Of a DNA stretch of 64,000 bases, positions 1 through 11,040 are shown piece by piece. The translations under genes and the position numbers were made by a program. Each line of letters starts with the position of its first letter. Position 1 is the first letter of the stretch. The notes beneath the pieces were generated by a model. It saw only the letters and a list, made by a program, of their open reading frames with translations. It was not told the DNA's origin and searched no databases. The stretch comes from Saccharina japonica (taxonomy: Eukaryota; Sar; Phaeophyceae; Laminariales; Laminariaceae), in NCBI GenBank assembly GCA_008828725.1, contig MEHQ01004575.1, positions 62,001 through 126,000 on the forward strand, written 5' to 3'.

Positions 1-607
1 CAGCGGAGAGATGCGTACATGAGCATCGATCTGCAGGTATGATGCCATGACTCGGTAAATCGCAGGCTTCGACAAAAGCAACTCGTCACGGTACAGCACG
101 AATCTGAGGCACGCGCATGCATGGTGTAATGCCTGCTGCTGCTGCCGGGCGGCAGGGTTGTAACATTGAGGTTGTGCTGTAGCACGCTCTCTGCGGTGCT
201 GTAGCACGCTTTCTGCGTTGCTGCTGCTGTTCGTGTGTGCTCCCCGTGCTCCCGGCAAGAAACACACAAAAAACGCACGACTGAACGAAAACAGGGCCTC
301 ACGCAGAGAAACCCGGGAAATCGGCTTATCCACTCCCGCGGGATAAAAAACTTTGAGCGCCCGCCACGCGAGCCACAGAGCTCGGATCGAGCCCAAACCT
401 CGACCAATGTGTCCGGCCGGGCCTCCCGTGTCGGGGTACGTAGCTTTTTGCCGAAAAGCGCTCGCACGAAGAGAAAAGTAGCGAAAAGTGCGAAAATTTC
501 ACAAACATAACTATACATATACTATAGTGTTCCGACGAGTTGACGTGATAGAGTGGGTCTACTGTTGTTAATAGTAGCGCAAGCCACCTGTCGTCGTTAT
601 ATATCTG
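1..607. other. No supported gene
   Basis: The first 607 bases hold a CTG-rich stretch near 130-235 and an open frame at 235-510 rich in Arg, Lys and Ser. That frame starts with a non-ATG codon and has an equally open frame on the other strand, so I do not call it a gene. No TIR, RNA gene or tandem array is visible. Confidence 0.4.
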
Positions 608-611
608 TATG

Positions 612-1350
612 TGGTATTTTTATCGTGCGTACTCTGGTTTTTATGTGTACTACTTATTTGTTTTTGATACAGAATACCAGATATCTATATTGTTGCACAT
701 AGAACCAACCGTGATAAAGACATGCGTATATCTTCGTATTGTGCTCTTTACCATAGCTTTGCTGAAAATTCTATAACATATATATAAGAAGAGGTGTGCA
801 GGGACAGGTTATGGGGTAGCACTTGTTGAGTTTAATTAATTAGTGACTTAGTTTTTAATAGTGTGCATTATCAATAGTTATTTGTAACTGTAATGTATCT
901 TTAGTGGCAATTAGTAGTTTTGGTATTTTTATCGTGCGTATTCTGGTTTTTATGTGTACTACTTATTTGATTTTGATACAGAATACTACATTTCTAAAAT
1001 CTTGTACATACAGCCATCCGCGATAAAGTCACGGGTATATCTTCGTGGTGTGTTCTTTACCATAGCTTTGCGGATACTTCTATAATATATATACAAGTGG
1101 GCTTCGCCGTCAGTCCAGGCCACCGGCGAAGCTAAGGAGGGAGGAATAAGGCCCGCAATACAACAGACAGTTTATGATGCTAAGGGACCGAGAGGGTGTA
1201 TATTTATCCCATATGAATACCTGATCAAACATTCCTCGTCTACTTAAAATAAAAATATTACGGGGTGGCCCATAATGATTAGTATTTGATATGATAGTGT
1301 GCATTAATTATTTGTACGTATATATAAGGTATCTTTAGTGGCAATTTGTA
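612..1350. repeat. Two-unit direct tandem repeat, second unit interrupted
   Basis: Bases 612-789 (starting GGTATTTTTATCGTGCGT) recur at 922-1097 with scattered substitutions. The following segment at 859-913 (GTGCATTA...TCTTTAGTGGCAATT) recurs at about 1292-1350. The offset is about 310 bp in the first part and larger in the second, because bases about 1100-1290 are extra in unit 2. The extra piece contains a GCTTCGCCG/CGGCGAAGC inverted repeat (about 1102-1136). The end of unit 2 is reused at the junction in inverted copy C near 17.6 kb. Confidence 0.7.
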
Positions 1351-1390
1351 GGTAGGGGAGTTTTCTCAACCGTTTTATCCTTTATAAAAA

Positions 1391-1405
1391 GGGGGGGGGG
1401 GGGGG
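1391..1405. repeat. Poly-G tract beside the H1 target
   Basis: This is a run of 15 G followed by TACTCATGTCGTGCACGG. The same arrangement (poly-G, then the same flank) occurs at 25572-25650 and, inverted, at about 17500-17551. It therefore belongs to the repeat into which H1 inserted. Confidence 0.8.
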
Positions 1406-1447
1406 TGTACTCATGTCGTGCACGGCCGTAGTCGTATGACCATACAC

Positions 1448-2861
1448 TAGGCCCTAGCCTTTCAGGCATGCCTGAAAAAATGCCTGAACTACTGTTTCTG
1501 AAACAGGCGTGCCTGAACTACTGTTTTCGTGCCTATCTTGCCTATCTTTTCCCAGGCACGCGTCAGGCACGCTTACAGGCATTTAAGGCACAACAAAATA
1601 ACGCCGTTAGTCTGGAACTCCTAAAAGCAGGGGAAAGGGGATATTGTTTTAGGGGTTAGCCCGCACAGCCTGTTGCAGCGCACAGCCCATAGCTCTGATA
1701 AAGGGGACATTACGATACTAATGAATGCAACAAGCAAACCCTAACCGACCAACACCTGGTGATCCCACACAAGGTTCGGCAGCGATAGACTTGAGTGGCT
1801 GTCCGAGCAGCTTGCCCGTAGCAGCAGCAGAAGCACTGCAGCAGCAAAGGGTTCCACATGCAGCAAAGAGTTCCTGCATATTACATATAGACTGAATCGC
1901 TCTGGCAGCTCCACTTTGCAGGCACATCGTACGTATTATACTCGTATAGTACAGGACACCTAATAAGAAACAGGAATCTAGCCCAGGCTGTATTTCTTAT
2001 TTTAGCGAGGGTGCTTTCTACACTAATTTCAATATAAAGACTCCCGAATTTCTTATTTTCCTTCAAATCTCAGGCTGGATTTCCTATTAATCTGTTTCTT
2101 ATCAGGTGTCTTGTACTTGAATAGTAGTACAGTACAGGACACCTGATAAGAAACAGGAAATATGGTCCAGGTTGGATTTCTTATTTGAGAGAGGGTGATT
2201 TCTACACTAATTTCAAGTTAACGACTCTCGAGTTTCTTATTTTCCTCTAAATCTCAGCCTGGATTTCTTATCAGACTGTTTCTTATACAGTACAGGACAC
2301 CTGATAAGAAACAGTAAATATGGTCCAGGCTGGATTTCTTATTTGAGAGAGGGTGATTTCTACACTAATTTCAAGGTAACGACTCCCGAGTTTCTTATTT
2401 CCCTCTAAATATCAGCCTGGATTTATTACTAGCCTGTTTCTGATTAGGGGTCCTGTACTGCAGGCAGCGAGCATTCAGCGCGTTGGACAGTGCGGGGTCC
2501 GGGGTGGGGCATGGCCGGCATTTTCGTTTCGGCATTTTACCCCTTGAAACCAAACTACTTGAAATTAGTGTAGGATTTGCGTTGGGGCGCTGAACAAGTT
2601 TCAGGCATTCTTTCAGGCAATTTGCCCATTTACACAAAACTACTTGAAATTAGTATGGGGTTTGTCTTGGGGCGTCGAAAAGGTTTCAGGCACGTCTCAG
2701 GCATTTTTTCAGGCAAATGCCTTAAATAGATAGGCAGTTTCAGGCAATTCAGCACGTCAGGCATATGCCTATCTTTTTGCCTATCTCTTTTTTTTGCCTG
2801 CGGCGTGCCTATCTCCGCATGCCTGAAAGCACCTGAGGCGTGCTGTAAAGGCTAGGGCCTA
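1448..2861. mobile_element. H1 copy A: non-autonomous hAT-like element
   Basis: This 1414-bp element has inverted ends: TAGGCCCTAGCCTTTCAGGC on the left and a right end that matches its reverse complement apart from small changes. It is flanked by identical 8-bp direct repeats CCATACAC (1440-1447 and 2862-2869). The 8-bp TSD is typical of hAT; the fifth TIR base departs from the usual hAT YARNG start. Both ends carry many short motifs, TGCCTGAA and TGCCTATCT in either orientation, resembling transposase-binding arrays. Inside are three M1 MITEs and no transposase frame. Copies B and C are nearly identical internally. Confidence 0.8.
1952..2455. mobile_element. Three adjacent M1 mariner-type MITEs inside H1 A
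   Basis: Three units lie at 1952-2113, 2135-2286 and 2295-2455. Each begins with a form of CAGGACACCTRATAAGAAAC directly after TA. The first and third end in the reverse complement followed by TA; the middle one has lost its outer right end. The body (about 160 bp) contains the conserved blocks TTAGTGTAGAAA and AATAAGAAATCCAG on the opposite strand. TA flanks plus short TIRs fit a Tc1/mariner/pogo MITE. Diverged single copies occur at 18858, 22850, 28095, 36808, 55080 and 55380. Confidence 0.75.
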
Positions 2862-3068
2862 CCATACACTCGCACCCTTACAATAGGGGGAGACCACACA
2901 GAGACAGGGCTATGCAACCAACAACCATTTGACAGGAGGTATGTTAAAATCTAGCTATGAATTTCAGGGTGTTTTTGGGAATGTTTGTAACAAGTCAAAT
3001 AGTTAATCAGACGAATTTGGATTACATCAAGTGAGGTGTTTGAAACTAAACATTTTAGAGTTTTATTA

Positions 3069-3677
3069 GGGCAGCGGCCAAAAACAGGTACACCTGGTCC
3101 GTTCGGGGCCAAAAACAGGTACATACTAAAATCAAGTTTAAAACGCACCCCACGAACCTGCCGTTCCTTGCAACGCAAAGTAGAGTGTTTTCATGTTCTT
3201 CGTGCTCGCCCGGTGGCTACGTATACGAGTAGCTGCTATTAATAGCACGAGGAACGAACGCCTGCTGCTGTATTCTCCCTTCTCAGCTTGCGACACCCCT
3301 GGTATTCCAAGTCAACCACAATCCCGAAGGGGAGCCTTCTATGTCGTATTATTTCGGCGGAGGTGTGCAGGCAGATATATATGTGTGCCGCTCGAGTGGC
3401 ATGTGGTGCGAAGGGAGGAGGGGGTCTCCGCGTACGTCGGCATTTGTATAGGGGGCATATAGGGTGGAACTATGAAGGGCTTAAAAACGACAAAAAAAGG
3501 TGAAAGAGAAGCAGAGTAGACAAAATCCGGTATGCCTGGGCTTCAAAGAGGCAAAAACAGGTGCAACGAGTTTTGGGTAAATGGCAGGGCACGTAGAGTG
3601 CGTTTTTGACTTGAGTTTAAGTATGTACCTGTTTTCGGCCGCAAACGGACCAGGTATACCTTTTTTGGCCGCTGCCC
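3069..3677. mobile_element. Mutator-like MITE, copy A
   Basis: The element is 609 bp with long TIRs of roughly 80 bp. The left end begins GGGCAGCGGCCAAAAACAGG and the right end finishes with GGCCGCTGCCC. The flanks GTTTTATTA (3060-3068) and ATTTTCTTA (3678-3686) resemble a 9-bp TSD with two mismatches; copy B has one mismatch (ATTTTATTA). Long TIRs with a 9-bp TSD are characteristic of Mutator-like elements. Short open frames inside do not resemble a transposase, so I call it non-autonomous. Confidence 0.75.
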
Positions 3678-5695
3678 ATTTTCTTATAATAGCAGCATTA
3701 TATTTTGCAGTATGTTTGTTGTACTGATGCCATTGTACACGTTGCTGGTGTTTTATGGTTTCGTGAGGGCTGAAATCGTATGTGTTGCTGGTGTTATACG
3801 ATTTCGTGAAGGGTTAAGGCCTGTGATTATTCTGAAGCGGTGGTATCGAGGTCAACAACAACAACAGGTGTTTCGGTTATGGTGCATGGCAAGGGGGGTA
3901 AGAGGGTGTTAGTACGTAGGGTAGGTGGTGGGGGATATATTGTATTTAATATTAATAGCATGTTGAGTATGTATCGTATTTCATCACGGGGGTGAAAAGT
4001 GTCAGGGCGGAGATGATGTCTTTATATATATTTTACACAGACAGGTCTTTATGGTGTTGTCATGTACCTGGTAATAATATTGATCCATACATAGATTACC
4101 AAACCCAGTAACTCCCTGTCTTTGTAGTCGCGGACCCACGTCGATCCACGGTCCATTCCAGTCCCGTTGATCAGGTCGTGTCGGCATAGAGGATCGCTGT
4201 TTTACGTACTCATCATTCCTCATTCATGGTGCATGTGGGAAATCTATAGACAGGTTCACGCACGCACGCGGTTGTTCACCTGAGAATATGCGGAGGAGAT
4301 CCAGAAGAAGTGGTCTTAGTTTTTTGCAGTCACGGGCGTTCGAGCAGTGAACTTGAAGCTACAGCCCCTTGTCTTTCCACCTAAAGCTCTATCGGGCAGT
4401 ACGTAAATCACAAAGGTCTGGACCAAGACCCGGTGCCGCAAGCTGTAAAAGAAGGTGGTATGAGACGAGCTCAAACGAATGACAAAAGTGTGCTGCTCAT
4501 AGCGGTGATCCCACCACCTTCTCCCTCTCCACCCAAGAGGAAGGTTTCACCTCGAAGAAGGTCGGGCAGCATTGATCTTTTATATCCTTTGCGTGCGTCA
4601 TGAATTTGAGACGCACGACGGCGGGGTGAATATTGTTTGGAAAATGTTGAGGGGGGCTGGGTTTGAATTATTGGGTATGTTGAAAGTCGATTGTGTATTA
4701 TTAATATATCAATATATGCTTCTTTGCGGGTTATTTCCGGGGAGATTCGAGCTAGTGTGTTGTATGTGGTTCAGACATTGCTCTATGCCATAAAAGTGAG
4801 GTTATACTCCTCGTTATATTTGTACAATACACCAGGTTTCAGTGTCAGTGGTTGGCTGAACCATATTTTGTTATTCGGTTCTTTATATATATAGCCGTAT
4901 CCTATACATGCCGTAAAACGTACCAGGTACGTATATAATATCATATGTACGTATATACGAGGTATCTGTCTAGAATGGGAAACGCATCCTGACTCTAGAA
5001 CGACAATCACCCGGAAACGATTACAGTACGTAGAGGGGCATATATAATATATAAGGCTTCCCCTCGCTGCCTCGGCAAAGTTTTTCGCTTTGGCATGGCC
5101 CATAGCGAGGGGGGGGGTCTTTCTAGCGAGCAAGGCTAGGCTCACCCTCAAGCGGACCGATACCTTCTTGCTGCTGCGCACCCGCCGCGAAGCGTGTGCA
5201 GCGGTAGAGTTGGATCGGCACTGGTGCGTTAGGCGCAAAAGTTCAGATGCACGGGCCTTTTTGGCCGTCGGTGTAGACAGCAATGTCCATCTCACTTTTG
5301 TGCGCGGAGGCAAACGCCATCAGAAAGGTGGACGGACACTATGTACACGGCCCTAGGTGTGTTTGCAAGAGGGAGCTGTACTGTCTCAGTAACCTGGCTT
5401 CGCCATCAAAGGAGGAGGGAGCGTGTGGCGACGAGCTGTGTTGGACTGGTCAATCCCTTCAGCGCGAGAATTTTATTTTCCAGACCAAGCACCCTGAGTG
5501 CAACGAGGGAGAAAGCGAGGAGCCGACTGGGAAGGACAACAACGAGAGCGAGTACGGACGGAGCAGGTCGAGTGTGGTCGTGCTAGGACTGGCCAAGTGG
5601 CACCGGAGCGGCGCGCCGGATCACAGCAGCACGCCGCAGCAGCAGCACAGCAGCGCGGAGCAGCCATCCGGAGCACGGACGACATCGACCCGTGA
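3678..5695. repeat. Anonymous unit-A segment, near-identical in unit B
   Basis: This stretch matches 11041-13060 almost base for base (for example one change in the ACAGGTTCACG/ACATGTTCACG region). It contains AT-rich parts, a poly-G run near 5109 and CAG-rich DNA near 5630-5670. An open frame at 5283-5780 in A is broken in B by small indels near 12798, which argues against coding. I recognise no domain and see no TIR of its own. Confidence 0.6.
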
Positions 5696-6082
5696 CGAAC
5701 GGACAATCATTTTTGTTTTTTTCGTTTTTCCCCTGAATTTCGTTGTTGGGTCTGTGTGGATGACGTCACTGGTTTTGTAGAGAGACGCGGCAGAGATGGC
5801 GCGGACACCCCGGGTGCCTTCATTGTGTGCCTGATCGTGGAAGACCCCTTCAATGTGGAACGATTCCTAATCAGTGTCGATGTTAATAATGCTGTGCCTA
5901 ACACAGACGTTCAGGATAGATTCGGGCAATTGTCAATTGACGTGATGGCTTTGGTTGGCTGTTCTTTTTCACTGTGTGCCCGCGGACTGTCATTCCGGCA
6001 GCACTTCAGACAGCAGCTGCGTGCTCCATCTTGTTCCCAACGCTACCGTGTGTTTTTGTACAGACAGCACTTCAGACAGTAG
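5696..6082 (+). CDS. Open frame kept in both units, function unknown (A)
   Basis: A 128-codon frame is open from just after a TGA to a TAG, and the same frame is open in unit B (13061-13447) with only a few replacements. The middle part (about residues 25-90) has ordinary protein-like composition, including DRFGQLSIDVMALV. The end repeats FRQHFRQ twice, caused by a duplicated CAGACAGCACTTCAGACAG. There is no ATG near the start, so this would be an exon or a chance frame. The A/B copies are so recent that shared openness is weak evidence. I do not recognise a family. Confidence 0.25.
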   Translation, partial: RTDNHFCFFRFSPEFRCWVCVDDVTGFVERRGRDGADTPGAFIVCLIVEDPFNVERFLISVDVNNAVPNTDVQDRFGQLSIDVMALVGCSFSLCARGLSFRQHFRQQLRAPSCSQRYRVFLYRQHFRQ

Positions 6083-6397
6083 TTACGCTGTAGTCGGCAA
6101 ATTCATGTGGTAGAAGAGTGGGAGGGGGGGGGGGGGGGCGATGCTGCTGTAGTCGAATGGAGATTGCGGACGTGCGTAGTTCAGTTTTGGACACGCATAA
6201 CATGCTGTAGGGATTTTAGGTGTACCTCTTCGGACTTGTGTATCCTTTCCCTGCTAAGTGTACGTGTTCTTTAGGATTCTCTGATGGCTCTAGCACTTTT
6301 GTGACCACGGGCCGTGATCTTGCTAGATCAGACTATAGGGATTAGCAATGAAACGAGTTTAATGTGAAGATAACAACAACAACAACAACAGTCACCG

Positions 6398-6600
6398 TCC
6401 TGCCTGTGTTACGGAGGGCTTTCGAGACTTTTCATGATTCAAACGCTGCATGTCAGTGATGCGGAAGATAGGCACGGCCGCAGGCGAAAAATATGAGATA
6501 GGCACAAAGAATAGGCCATATGCCTGACGTAGCCTGAATGGCTGAAACGTGCTGCTACCTCTATTCCAGCGCATTTGGCCCTTGAAGACAAATGCCTGTA
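6398..6600. mobile_element. Degenerate H1-type terminus in unit A
   Basis: Motifs in the order AGATAGGCAC, GCCGCAGGCGAAAAATATGA, GATAGGCAC and CATATGCCTGACG match the inner part of the H1 right end seen from outside (compare 16100-16190). The outer TIR itself is badly altered. Small insertions and deletions are dense compared with the unit-B counterpart at 13768-13960. Confidence 0.5.
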
Positions 6601-6814
6601 GACGTGTGTATGGTACGTGCTGGACTATGATGTGGAAACGTTTGGTAAATACCTGGTATCAGGTATAAAACACGTATTGGTAAGTACTTGGAGCGTATCT
6701 TAGTGGGAACCGGTGGTTACCAGATGGCTTTGGCTCATCTCACCTGCATTTTCAGTCGTTCTCACGGAAAAGGAATAAAGCTGCTCTTATTCTATCTCTA
6801 AGCAAACAACACAC

Positions 6815-6971
6815 GTGAGTACCTAACGAGTACCCGTTCCATAGGCTGACCTGGCTAGGGATACCCTGTCCCTTATACCTACGCATCCTCACATTTGGCT
6901 CGTTCATTCGGCAGGACTAGCCTAAAAACGGAGAAAGGCTTTTGTAGTCGTGCTCGATTTCTTTTTTTTAG
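6815..6971 (+). other. Candidate intron upstream of the broken ORF (A)
   Basis: The interval starts CACAC|GTGAGTACC and ends in a long T run followed by TTTAG|CCGTTAG. The equivalent interval in unit B is 14187-14340. A strong donor-like and acceptor-like pair just upstream of the start codon suggests a 5'-UTR intron. There is no transcript evidence. Confidence 0.35.
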
Positions 6972-7033
6972 CCGTTAGTTGTTCGTGCTTTCTGAGCGAG
7001 GAGCAGCGTTGCTCCGCTCTCAGCTCACCGCTG

Positions 7034-8243
7034 ATGTCGTCTCAAAAACGAGGAGGATATGCTCCCTTCGCGGTCAGCGCCAGACCAGGACCCTGAACCT
7101 CAGGGCCCCTTGCTGTGCCCTGTCTACGAAGCGCCGATGAAGGTCAAGCGCCATATAGTACACAGACCAACCGGAGACTGGAGACTTGGAGAGGAGTGCT
7201 GCGATTTCGCCTGGACACATGCATCTAAGCCTGCGAGCTCCTTGCCCACCGGGATTGCAAGTTCGAGTCCCTTCACGCCTAAGGATCCGTCCACAGACAA
7301 GCCGCTGAGCTGCGATCTCCTTGCCCTCCAGGGAAGCAAGTCGACCCCTCACGCTCCCCTGCCATGGCCCCTTCTTGTTCAGCGAGGTTGTTCTACCTCT
7401 CGAGACCTCGAGATGCCTCGAAGCCTCTGATGACGCTCGGCTCACCCAGAGAGAACGGAGCCATCTCTGGCCGACTGGCACGTTGGAGCCCCTCTCGACC
7501 GCTGCGACATCGCCGTTCTGCCCAGCCCGCCTCCGCTCTCTGACTCTACGATACCTGCCGTGCAGTTATTCGAGCAGACTGCGCCACCTCTCCAGTTCTG
7601 CCTGGTTCTCGGGACAAGACACGGGGCTGGCTCTGCCGCCGGTCATCCCTGGTAGCTCGATAGCGGCCACGAAAGCAAAACAGCGGTTCAAGAATGTTTT
7701 TCCCCCGCCAAGCCTCAAAGATGGTACACTGGATTTCAGTATGGACGCTGCATCTTCGCCGTTGCCGCTGATGAGATTTTTAAGCACAGTCCACAGCCGT
7801 TCGTGAGCGAGTTCCTTTTAATAGCGATTTATAGTACCGAACGCGTACAAGGCCAGCGGCCGTTGCTGTTTGTGCAGGTACGGAGGCTGGAAACATAACT
7901 CCTCCCTCCTTTGACCCCAGCTCATACCCCCAGTGCCCGCAGTGCCCCCGTACGGCACGGGAGAGCGTCGAACGCAGCTGTACAAGCTCTTACTGCACGA
8001 CTGCAACTGTCGCCGAACTCTGCTGTACACTTCTCCACACTCCCTGCTGCTGCCTCTGCTGCACCGCCACTGCTGCACACACATCCGACAGAACGCTATG
8101 CTGCAAATATTTTTACTGCGTCGCGTCTAACTCGTACTGTCACTACGCTACTTTCTACCCTCTGCCACCCCCTGCTGCTGCCTCTGCTGCACTGGCCCTG
8201 CTGCACACAACATCCGACGAACGCTTGGCTGCAAAATTTTGAC
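7034..8243 (+). pseudogene. Broken copy of the 442-codon low-complexity gene
   Basis: The ATG context MSSQ-R-GGYA matches the start of the open frame in unit B. Many one- or two-base indels then shift the frame, so the product is spread over several short frames (7059-7430, 7321-7806, 7911-8336). Recognisable blocks in order are the DQDPEPQGPLLC region, the SLKDGTLDFSMDAA region and the C-terminal Ala-rich repeats. Here the third repeat ends in a natural-looking stop (SDERLAAKF then TGA at about 8241), which shows where the protein would end if B were not cut by the inverted junction. Damage could be biological or due to uncorrected reads. Confidence 0.6.
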
Positions 8244-8329
8244 ATCACACATGTCCCCTGGATTCAGCACTGGCATTGTTGCAACGCTGTACCCTTCTTC
8301 TCTGAGAACACGTATAATATGATACCCTC

Positions 8330-8843
8330 GTCGTGAGGCCCTCTGGGTCATCTTTTTGCCATATGTTTGATCAGGAGCACTCTGTGCTGTACCTGAAAAT
8401 GCTCTATGTACTCAACAGGGCGGTTGTCGCCTTATTGGGCTATCACCAAAAGCCCAATAGGGCGGTCAACCGCCCTGTCTCCAATAGTGCGGTCTTTCGA
8501 GACAGGGCGGTCAAAATTTCGGGTGCACTTTTCATTTTATTTTATTTTTTTATTTTGTCCATCCCATTTATTATCTTTGCACTTCCGTCTTTCTCCCTCC
8601 CTAGTCGTAACTCAGACCCGGGGTCACAAAGTAGGCTCCTCTCCCTCCTCCCCCACTATGGTTCTTGCCTTGCATTTTTATCGCGAGAAGATTTCAGCAC
8701 TTTCTTCCCTCGTCAACTCTCGTCGAATTTTGCTTACCCACGCTATAATATGCGCTCTCGATTACGTGTGTCTTGAGAATAAACCTCCATGAGGGGGAAT
8801 CGACCTCGCATGCGGGCTACAGGCTTGTGGTACGTTAGACCGG
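8330..8843. repeat. GGGCGGT-rich block with hairpin
   Basis: This block contains repeated GGGCGGT/ACCGCCC words and a hairpin: CGCCTTATTGGGCT (8428-8441) pairs with AGCCCAATAGGGCG (8451-8464), one mismatch, 9-base loop. It recurs inverted in C (about 17643-18160), and a diverged part recurs at 63835-63970. It ends with TTAGACCGGGCTTA, beside the altered left end of H1 B. Confidence 0.65.
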
Positions 8844-8845
8844 GC

Positions 8846-10261
8846 TTAGCCTAGCTTTAGGCTATGCCTAGGAAATGCCTGAACTACTGTTTCTGAAACA
8901 GGCGTGCCTGAACTACTGTTTTCGTGCCTATCTTGCCTATCTTTTCCCAGGCACGCGTCAGGCACGCTTACAGGCATTTAAGGCACAACAAAATAACGCC
9001 GTTAGTCTGGAACTCCTAAAAGCAGGGGAAAGGGGATATTGTTTTAGGGGTTAGCCCGCACAGCCTGTTGCAGCGCACAGCCCATAGCTCTGATAAAGGG
9101 GACATTACGATACTAATGAATGCAACAAGCAAACCCTAACCGACCAACACCTGGTGATCCCACACAAGGTTCGGCAGCGATAGACTTGAGTGGCTGTCCG
9201 AGCAGCTTGCCCGTAGCAGCAGCAGAAGCACTGCAGCAGCAAAGGGTTCCACATGCAGCAAAGAGTTCCTGCATATTACATATAGACTGAATCGCTCTGG
9301 CAGCTCCACTTTGCAGGCACATCGTACGTATTATACTCGTATAGTACAGGACACCTAATAAGAAACAGGAATCTAGCCCAGGCTGTATTTCTTATTTTAG
9401 CGAGGGTGCTTTCTACACTAATTTCAATATAAAGACTCCCGAATTTCTTATTTTCCTTCAAATCTCAGGCTGGATTTCCTATTAATCTGTTTCTTATCAG
9501 GTGTCTTGTACTTGAATAGTAGTACAGTACAGGACACCTGATAAGAAACAGGAAATATGGTCCAGGTTGGATTTCTTATTTGAGAGAGGGTGATTTCTAC
9601 ACTAATTTCAAGTTAACGACTCTCGAGTTTCTTATTTCCCTCTAAATCTCAGCCTGGATTTCTTATCAGACTGTTTCTTATACAGTACAGGACACCTGAT
9701 AAGAAACAGTAAATATGGTCCAGGCTGGATTTCTTATTTGAGAGAGGGTGATTTCTACACTAATTTCAAGGTAACGACTCCCGAGTTTCTTATTTCCCTC
9801 TAAATATCAGCCTGGATTTATTACTAGCCTGTTTCTGATTAGGGGTCCTGTACTGCAGGCAGCGAGCATTCAGCGCGTTGGACAGTGCGGGGTCCGGGGT
9901 GGGGCATGGCCGGCATTTTCGTTTCGGCATTTTACCCCTTGAAACCAAACTACTTGAAATTAGTGTAGGATTTGCGTTGGGGCGCTGAACAAGTTTCAGG
10001 CATTCTTTCAGGCAATTTGCCCATTTACACAAAACTACTTGAAATTAGTATGGGGTTTGTCTTGGGGCGTCGAAAAGGTTTCAGGCACGTCTCAGGCATT
10101 GTTTCAGGCAAATGCCTGGAATAGATAGGCACGTTTCAGGCACATTCAGGCACGTCAGGCATATGCCTATCTTTTTGCCTATCTCAATATTTTTCGCCTG
10201 CGGCGTGCCTATCTCCGCATGCCTGAAAGCACCTGAGGCGTGCCTGAAAGGCTAGGGCCTA
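8846..10261. mobile_element. H1 copy B
   Basis: The internal sequence matches H1 A almost exactly from about 8871 onward. The right end is intact to ...GGCTAGGGCCTA (10261). The left TIR is garbled (TTAGCCTAGCTTTAGGC) and sits directly against the GGGCGGT block, with no CCATACAC flank. The right flank reads CCATAAAACCCTCGC, so the TSD is not preserved. The element also carries three M1 units at 9347-9850. Confidence 0.75.
9347..9850. mobile_element. Three adjacent M1 MITEs inside H1 B
   Basis: Same arrangement and nearly the same sequence as 1952-2455, with TA CAGGACACC starts and CCTG TA ends at the outer borders. The triplet therefore pre-dates duplication of the unit. Confidence 0.75.
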
Positions 10262-10431
10262 CCATAAAACCCTCGCACCCTTACAATAGGGGGAGACCAC
10301 ACAGAGACAGGGCTATGAACCAACAACCATTTCAGAAGTCAAATCGGAAAGGGTGACAAAAGCAACAGTGAAATAGTTTCGGCGAAATGTCTGATTCATC
10401 ACAGCTGAGGTGTCTTGTAACGATTTTATTA

Positions 10432-11040
10432 GGGCAGCGGCCAAAAACAGGTACACCTGGTCCGTTCGGGGCCAAAAACAGGTACATACTAAAATCAAGT
10501 TTAAAACGCACCCCACGAACCTGCCGTTCCTTGCAACGCAAAGTAGAGTTTTTTCATGTTCTTCGTGCTCGCCCGGTGGCTACGTATACGAGTAGCTGCT
10601 ATTAATAGCACGAGGAACGAACGCCTGCTGCTGTATTCTCCCTTCTCAGCTTGCGACACCCCTGGTATTCCAAGTCAACCACAATCCCGAAGGGGAGCCT
10701 TCTATGTCGTATTATTTCGGCGGAGGTGTGCAGGCAGATATATATGTGTGCCGCTCGAGTGGCATGTGGTGCGAAGGGAGGAGGGGGTCTCCGCGTACGT
10801 CGGCATTTGTATAGGGGGCATATAGGGTGGAACTATGAAGGGCTTAAAAACGACAAAAAAAGGTGAAAGAGAAGCAGAGTAGACAAAATCCGGTATGCCT
10901 GGGCTTCAAAGAGGCAAAAACAGGTGCAACGAGTTTTGGGTAAATGGCAGGGCACGTAGAGTGCGTTTTTGACTTGAGTTTAAGTATGTACCTGTTTTCG
11001 GCCGCAAACGGACCAGGTATACCTTTTTTGGCCGCTGCCC
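10432..11040. mobile_element. Mutator-like MITE, copy B
   Basis: Also 609 bp and essentially identical to 3069-3677. The flanks ATTTTATTA (10423-10431) and ATTTTCTTA (11041-11049) differ at one of nine positions, which supports a 9-bp TSD better than copy A does. The 170 bp between H1 and this element (10262-10431) differs clearly from units A and C. Confidence 0.75.

Noticed and set aside
1452..1600. Clustered TGCCTGAA and TGCCTATCT words as a CRISPR-like array
   Set aside because: Spacing is irregular, both orientations are mixed, and the cluster is mirrored at the other H1 end, which fits subterminal transposon motifs.
5283..5780. 165-codon frame in unit A
   Set aside because: Broken in unit B by small indels although neighbouring DNA is nearly identical, so coding is unlikely.
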